From Megalopta genalis (Eukaryota; Arthropoda; Insecta; Hymenoptera; Halictidae), in contig NC_135013.1 of the NCBI RefSeq assembly GCF_051020955.1, forward strand, positions 38,749,087 through 38,813,086: 64,000 nt of DNA. Direction: 5' to 3'. Below, piece after piece: positions 58,931 through 64,000 of this stretch. Made by a program: the position numbers and the translations under genes. Under the pieces are notes generated by a model. That model did no database searches and was not told where the DNA came from. It was given only the letters and a program-made list of their open reading frames with translations. Every line of letters begins with the position of its first letter. Positions within the stretch are counted from its first letter, which is position 1.

Positions 58931-59876
58931 TCAGGTTGGTGCATGTGAAATGTCGGATTTTCTTTACATGCGAATGTTTGTCTCTCTGTTTTCGTTTTGA
59001 TTTCGTTTTTGGCGTAACCTCGTACCGTCCATTACCAGAGTCACATTTCAACAAAGAAGATTTTCTCACAAGTGTTCCATTTTGTTAATTGTTTTGAATT
59101 TCGTAAGCGTATGAATTCAACCGATATTCGTGTAACTTTTTTATATGAGTATAAACTTGGTAATAATGCTGCAAATGCTGCACGCAATATGAACCAGGCG
59201 TTTGAAGAGAATACTGTCAACGATCGAAAAGTGCAGCGTTGGTTTGGAAATTTTCGGTCTGGTGATTTTTCTCTACAAAATGTACCGCGCGGAAAACCCA
59301 AAACGTCTGTGAAAAATGATGCTTTAGAAGTATTGGTGGAAACGAATGTGACTGGAGTAATTCACTACTCATTCCTTCGAACCGGGGAGACAATTACAGC
59401 CGAAAAGTACCGCCGGTACATCGATGAAATGCATGAAAAATTGAAAATTATACGCCCATTACTTGTTAATCGACATGGCCCAATACTTTTCCACGACAAC
59501 GCTCGGCCGCATACGTCGTACAAAACAATTGCGAAATTAAATGAATTAAAATATGAAATTTTGCAGCGCCCAGCTTATTCGCCGGATCTTTCGCCAACCG
59601 ACTTTCATTCTTTTTTAAACATTTGGAACAGTTTTTACGGGCTGAACAGTACGAAAATGAAGACAGTCTGAACAATTCCATATCGGAGTTTATTGATTCT
59701 AAAGATCAGAATTTCTTCAAGACAGGCATTTGTGCATTAAAAAAATCTCGTTGGGAAAAGTGTATTGAAGCAAATGGAGCATATTTTGATGAAATAAACA
59801 GCTTTCAAAAAAAGATATACAGTTTTATATATTCGCCTATTTGTATATATTCGCTATTTCATACACACCAACTTAA
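58931..59876 (+). mobile_element. Internally deleted mariner element C
   Basis: The left end TCAGGTTGGTGCATGTGAAA and the right end (reverse complement TTAAGTTGGTGTGTATGAAA) match closely, with TA on both flanks. At 946 bp it is about 350 bp short of a full mariner, which fits the internal deletion in its gene. It is the best-preserved transposase copy in the window. Confidence 0.93.
59072..59800 (+). pseudogene. Mariner transposase with internal deletion and frameshift
   Basis: The frame opens at 59072; the likely true start is the internal ATG at 59111 (MNSTDIRV). Residues 14-75 hold the paired helix-turn-helix region that binds terminal repeats (LGNNAANAARN, VQRWFGNFRSGDFSL). At about residue 92 the protein jumps to VTGVIHYSF, so roughly a third of the normal protein, including the first catalytic aspartate, is missing. 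The second and third aspartates are present in HDNARPH (D142) and YSPDLSPTDFH (D177), 34 residues apart as in all mariners. After DFHSFLN the frame shifts; the tail continues in another frame from about 59623 (FIDSKDQNFFKTGICALKKS, then GAYFDE). It cannot be active. The ATGVIHYSF-type block and FRSGDFSL suggest an irritans-like mariner, which is inference. Confidence 0.93.
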
Positions 59877-61067
59877 TATAAAAAAATCTTTACAAATTTT
59901 AGCAGCTCTGAAACGAAATGAAACCTGTTATTCCCATCGCTCGGTATCTCATCGTCGAAAAGTTAATCGGCCGAATGACTTAACCAAACAATTCGAATCC
60001 TAATCGCAAGAACCTCTTGTTCGGATCCTCCCGCAGCAACGACTGCATAAGATCGTCGCAAGCGTCCGCCGTACAAGAATCAACCCGTGATCATCTTATC
60101 GACGGTGAAAACGATTAGCTCGAACTATTTCACCACGGAGTCGTAATCGTAATCGGCCGAACGATAGGTTTCTGCGGCATTATCTCCTCCTGGAAGAAGT
60201 CTTAATTTCCCTCTCTCTCGTTCCCGTCTCTTCCTCTCCGTTCCCTCTATTTCTCCGTATCTGTCCGCATCTTCCAGGTTCTCCGCTCGCCGCGTTTCTC
60301 GCCTGGCCGGTCCGCTTGCTCGCTCTTGTAGCGATCTTTTTTGTGTCATCCGGCCAGCAGCCGCAATATTTCTTCCTCTCGTTCGGCGAGCGTATTGAGA
60401 GATTAAACGCTATCTGCGGCCGGCCGGTATTTATGCTCTGCGGATCGGGCTACACGGAAATATCGGGATTTTTCTGGATCCCGATGGCTCTCGGGGACCA
60501 CACCGGGGCACGATCGTTCCCGTCTGTGTCGCGGCCGTCCGAGTTTCTCCGTGGTCCTTTTATTAATCGGGCCGAGCGCGCGGGGCCGTTATCGCGTCCG
60601 TTTTTCTGGCCGATCGTACCTCGGTATTAGTAGAAAGTCGAGTGCGTCGTCCCTGGGCCCCGCCGCGGCTGAATTATGATCGCCGTCCGCGCGCGCGCGC
60701 CAACCTGTCTTGTACATCTTTCGGGCTTCGGCTCCGAATCCTACGCAGCCAAGTCCTAGCTCCAGCAGGAAACTGGAGCAACGGGCCGCGAACGGATCCG
60801 CGTGTCCCGAATCCCTTGTCTGGACAATTATCGTCGCTCGGGGAATTATTGCAATCGCATCGTCGAGGACGCATCCTCGGGGCGAGGTTCCTCCATCGAC
60901 GCGCGCCATGACGCAGTCGGCCAGAATTACCGGGTTTTTGTCCGTTCGGGATTTTACGAACCCGTCCGGCGATTATTCAGCCGCAAAGCCACGGAGAGCG
61001 AACGCTAGGATTTATTAATTACCGTGATTTATCGCGGCGCGTTTTACGACCGCGTCCAGTACAGTTA

Positions 61068-61150
61068 CTCTCTCTGTGCCTCTCTCTCACTCTGTCTCTC
61101 TCTCTCTCTCTTTATCTTCTCGTCTCTTCCTCTCTTCCTCTCGATTCCTC
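61068..61150. repeat. CT-rich microsatellite
   Basis: TCTC dinucleotide runs with TCTTCC interruptions over about 80 bp. Confidence 0.85.
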
Positions 61151-61561
61151 TCCGTCGGCCGTCTCAGCCCTCGATACAAGATTTTAAGCGGCCGTTATTA
61201 TCGACACTCGGGCTCGGTCCCGAGACGCTATCCGCCCGGCTATCAGAAATTTATATCGTACGTATAAGCGGGCTCATATTATTGCTCCTTTTATGCGCCG
61301 GTTGTGTAATTACGGTGCACTGTTATAATTAGAAAGCAACGCCGTTGTACGACGCGCGCGCGCGCTCGTGCAACCGTTAGAAACACTCGCCACGGCCCGG
61401 ACCTTAATTATCGCCCGGCGCTCGCAAATCCCCGATTTTTCAGATGCCCGATCGCGGAACCGATCGGCCGGTAGCTCGTCCGATTTACGTCCGCCGGAAT
61501 CGCTGTTATGAGAGCCGAGCAACGCGCAGGTGTCTACAGTTTAAACAGAGGCGTCGTTTTT

Positions 61562-61580
61562 GCCATTAGTTGCTAATGGC
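61562..61580. other. Palindrome GCCATTAG-TTG-CTAATGGC
   Basis: A perfect 8 bp inverted repeat with a 3-base loop. It is built from the same CCATTA motif that clusters at 31041-31153. Confidence 0.35.
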
Positions 61581-61978
61581 GTACGCAGAGTTTGCAAGAT
61601 ATATGCTCGAGAAGTTCGGCTTCGCCGCGGCACGAACGAGCGTCCGTTCAATTTATGCGGATGATTATTGAAAGTTTATAGAAACGATTTGCGGAGACGT
61701 TTATTAGCGGCGGCGCAAGCTCGATTGTCACTTAGTGGAAGAGAGGAAATTAATTTTACTCCGGCTCGAGATCGTCGAGCTAGGACATTTTTGAAAGCTT
61801 TTTTGAAGTCTGCCGACGTTAAAAATTGTCGAAAAATCGAAGAAACTCCGGTAGAATGTGATCTTTAGTAATTGTTGATTTTTGAGCTTGCTCGCATTTT
61901 TAAATAGAATTTTCTAAGACCCAAACAAGGAACAATTATTGTTCGTTGGTCATTAGATACACTTTTTAATATAAATAT

Positions 61979-62123
61979 TACAGTGAAGTTTCGATCATTG
62001 ACGCTCAGATTGTACATCAAATTGGACAATTTCGGAAGAGTATACATTTCTATAGTTACCGATTCTCGACAGCCAATCAAAACGAGCCGCAAGGCTTGAA
62101 TCAATTACGGAGAATTTACTGTA
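61979..62123. mobile_element. CAGTAAATTC-family element, copy 5
   Basis: TA plus CAGTGAAGTTTCGATCATTG at the left, ATTACGGAGAATTTACTG plus TA at the right. The interior shares GACGCTCAGATTGTACATCA, ATTGGACAATTTCGGAAGAG and AAAACGAGCCGCAAGGCTTG with the other copies. About 145 bp, with one internal arm largely deleted. Confidence 0.85.
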
Positions 62124-62144
62124 TTTATTTTTAGAGATTCGCGT

Positions 62145-62175
62145 ACTGTAGAACCCCGATTGATGCTCGAATATC
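62145..62175 (+). mobile_element. Solo pogo/Tigger-like end
   Basis: CTGTAGAACCCCGATTGATG after TA resembles the CCGTAGAACCTCGATTATCC end inside the 8568-8914 palindrome. No matching right end was found. Confidence 0.35.
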
Positions 62176-63100
62176 GAAACTGTTTAATTACAATACTGAA
62201 ATAAAATCTTACCGATTTGCACCATAAATCATATCGGCCACGGTTGATTTTAGATCGATGCAATAACATATGTGAAACATATCGAGATTGTTGAGGTTAA
62301 GTAGTCGGCGAAAGAGTGTGTTAACTGGTGTCGAACGCAGAACAAAGGATCGCGGCGGCGGGGTCGCGCGGAGCAAGGTCGCCGCTGCGTCCAATTTCTC
62401 GAAGGGGATCGAGAGCGATCGATGGATCAGCGCGGCGCGGTGTATCAAGGCGAAAACGCGCGAGCCGCACCGTTGTTCGCGATGTAACGGGCATTCCGGT
62501 GCATCCTCCGGAGAACCGCAAGCGGTCAGCTGGTGCAGCACGAGCACGCGATAGAACCGCGGCGACGAATCGCGTCGGCTCGGTAACGGTAGCTTTCCGC
62601 GCGAGGGCAGCGCGAGAGGGTACCGCGTCGGGTTTGACTTAATACAGTTACGCGAGCGGTAATTTTCAGCGGCGCGGCGAGGAGGATTCAGGCGAGGAGG
62701 ATTCAGGTTCAGCGGAGAGGTCGAGGGCGCAGCTATCGAGGATGAGGCGTTCCGCAACGCTCGCTCACAGCTGGGAGTTTCTCCATGGAGGAGGAGGAGG
62801 ATGAGAACAGACGGGAACAGACGAGAACGACGAGGAGCACGGAGAGCACGAGGAGGATCGGGCGGCCCGGAATGCATGGTACGCGGCTGATGCCGCTTCT
62901 TGGACAGTGGCGATAATAGCGATGAGATTCGTATCTCCGCTTCGAGTGCGGTCGTTATGCTAACTGCGGGGAATCAAATTTGCCTCGCCGAAATACAAAG
63001 CGGAATGCAGTCCGGAGAAATTCGCCTCGATTGCCCGCTGCGCATTATCGCGTGTTCCCTGCGACGAAGAAATCGACTTTCGAGTGTCACCAAACCGATG
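62176..63100. other. Unassigned GC-rich sequence
   Basis: A 222-codon minus frame at 62209-62877 faces plus frames at 62288-62642 and has no recognisable domain. GCGAGGAGGATTCAG is tandemly duplicated near 62678. Confidence 0.5.
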
Positions 63101-63299
63101 TTAACCCTTCGCGCTCGAGCGACGACTCTGTGGCGGCATGAAAGATTGTTCCATCACGTTGCGAGATTATTTTAACATCATCGTTTCGATTTTTAAAAAA
63201 TTGTTGAAGGTGCAACTGTTGAGTCGCAAAATTCAAGTCATATATACATATAAAATGCACTAGATTGTATAACATGGAAATGTATATATCTAAAAATTT

Positions 63300-63580
63300 C
63301 TTTATTTTTCGTACCAAAGGTTACATATAGGTCATAGCATTATAGGTTATTAGATTCGTGTTGATCCTAGCTATTATGATATAACGATAGAAATATGTAA
63401 TACTATTTGAAAAAACATCGATGACCTTGATATCTCAAAAAATATGACATTTACAAAAAAATGATTTCCGCCACAACATGTGTCCCTTTGAACCAAACAA
63501 TTTGTTCCTCAAGCATTTCCGTGTATCATTAACGATAATGGAGGTATCGCTTTGTAACAGAGTTACTGAGACACCCTGTA
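63300..63580. mobile_element. Nested element ending ACACCCTGTA, left end unclear
   Basis: The right end reads GTTACTGAGACACCCTG next to TA, so the inverted form would start CAGGGTGTCTCAGTAAC, similar in its first bases to the CAGGGTGTCCC family but different beyond. No left counterpart is visible, so one end is truncated or obscured by the AT array that follows. Non-coding. Confidence 0.5.
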
Positions 63581-63745
63581 TATAAAAATTATATATAAAT
63601 TATATATACTATAAAATTATGTTTAAATTATATATATATACTACAAAATTATATATAAATTATATATACTATAGAATTATATACAAAATATATACACTTA
63701 ATAAAAATAAAATTATATATAAATTATACATACTATATATAAATA
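63581..63745. repeat. AT-rich array of AAATTATATATA units
   Basis: Units of AAAATTATATATAAATTATA with TACTATA interruptions repeat about four times. It may have expanded from the edge of the nested element. Confidence 0.75.
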
Positions 63746-63804
63746 TACTATCGGAAAAACTATTTATAATTTCAAGCTAGAATGGCTGCGACTGCAAAGG
63801 GTAA

Positions 63805-64000
63805 ATTCGTTATTCAACTGCGAGCATTCAGCTGTTGGAAAAAACGATGATTCTTAACCTTGGAACAATTCCTATCGCAGATAAATCTCATCCCGAAGAT
63901 ACACGGCTGACATAGGCGCTGTAAACATTTTCCTCGACCCGTTAGCGATCGTTACAAATTTTTCTGGAGAATATCTACGGCTCGTCGAGAGATATCCGCG
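63805..64000. other. Window end, unassigned
   Basis: No feature is recognised in the final 200 bp. Confidence 0.5.

Larger units (their letters stand above)
59877..61978. other. Unassigned sequence
   Basis: GC-rich from 60000 to about 61650, with CT-rich repeats at 61068-61150. The GCCATTAG-TTG-CTAATGGC palindrome is at 61562-61580. Open frames on opposing strands at 60589-61018 resemble no protein. Confidence 0.5.
63101..63804. mobile_element. TTAACCCTTTGCACTCGA family, copy 5, with nested insertion
   Basis: TTAACCCTTCGCGCTCGAGC at the left and GCGACTGCAAAGGGTAAA at the right. The left part aligns with copies 1 and 4 (GACTCTGTGGCGGCATGAAA, AAAAATTGTTGAAGGTGCAA). Similarity stops near 63290, where unrelated DNA begins, and resumes at about 63747 (CGGAAAAACTATTTATAATT) to the end. 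The inserted part is described separately. Confidence 0.7.

Noticed and set aside
62209..62877. 222-codon minus frame
   Set aside because: It is opposed by plus frames and is Arg/Pro/Ser-rich without any motif; typical of CpG-rich chance frames.

Overview
This window looks like nuclear DNA from an insect. Hymenoptera (bee, ant or wasp) is the best guess. The sequence alternates between CpG-rich, GC-rich blocks and AT-rich blocks. It carries many GA/CT, TTC/GAA and TA microsatellites, several mariner remnants with D34D motifs, and many small palindromic DNA transposons with TA or TTAA target duplications. There are no bacterial-style genes, operons, tRNAs, rRNAs or CRISPR arrays. I could not recognise one host protein-coding exon with confidence. 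Long reading frames in the GC-rich blocks are open on both strands and resemble no protein family I know, so I treat them as chance. The window is probably intergenic or lies in a very long intron.

Most of what can be supported is mobile-element debris. There are at least five TTAA-flanked piggyBac-like short elements (9.8, 29.7, 39.2, 39.7 and 63.1 kb). Two further TTAA elements are at 3.1 and 12.3 kb. A TA-flanked palindromic family starting CAGTAAATTC has five members (13.9, 19.5, 28.9, 51.8 and 62.0 kb). A 365 bp palindromic family starting CAGGGTGTCCC has two members (12.8 and 23.3 kb), the first nested inside the 12.3 kb TTAA element. Three deleted mariners are bounded by terminal repeats (35.8, 36.6 and 58.9 kb) and one is a solo 3' fragment (39.9 kb). 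A Tigger/jerky-like remnant ending in a zinc finger is at 14.2-15.3 kb.

Layout: 0-9 kb is mixed sequence with an ancient repeat, a TTAA element and a 347 bp near-perfect palindrome (8568-8914). 9.8-15.3 kb is transposon-rich. 15.3-20.6 kb is mostly unassigned, with a 43-codon reading frame at 17031. 20.6-23.9 kb is a cluster of inverted-repeat elements. 24-31 kb is GC-rich unassigned sequence. 31.6-33.4 kb holds two tandem arrays (3 x 101 bp and about 6.5 x 114 bp). 35.8-40.1 kb holds mariners and piggyBac-like elements. 40-51 kb is GC-rich with polypurine and pentamer tracts. 51.1-52.6 kb is a diverged, collinear second copy of the repeat at 60-415. 52.6-58.9 kb is GC-rich unassigned sequence. 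58.9-59.9 kb is the best-preserved mariner. 60-64 kb ends with nested short elements.

The elements do not work together as a system. They are non-autonomous or decayed, and none has an intact transposase here. The observations most worth following up are the 8.6 kb palindrome whose symmetry extends past its transposon-like ends, the nested insertions, the 114 bp array, the collinear repeat pair, the small reading frame at 17.0 kb, and a few clusters of short repeated motifs that could be regulatory.
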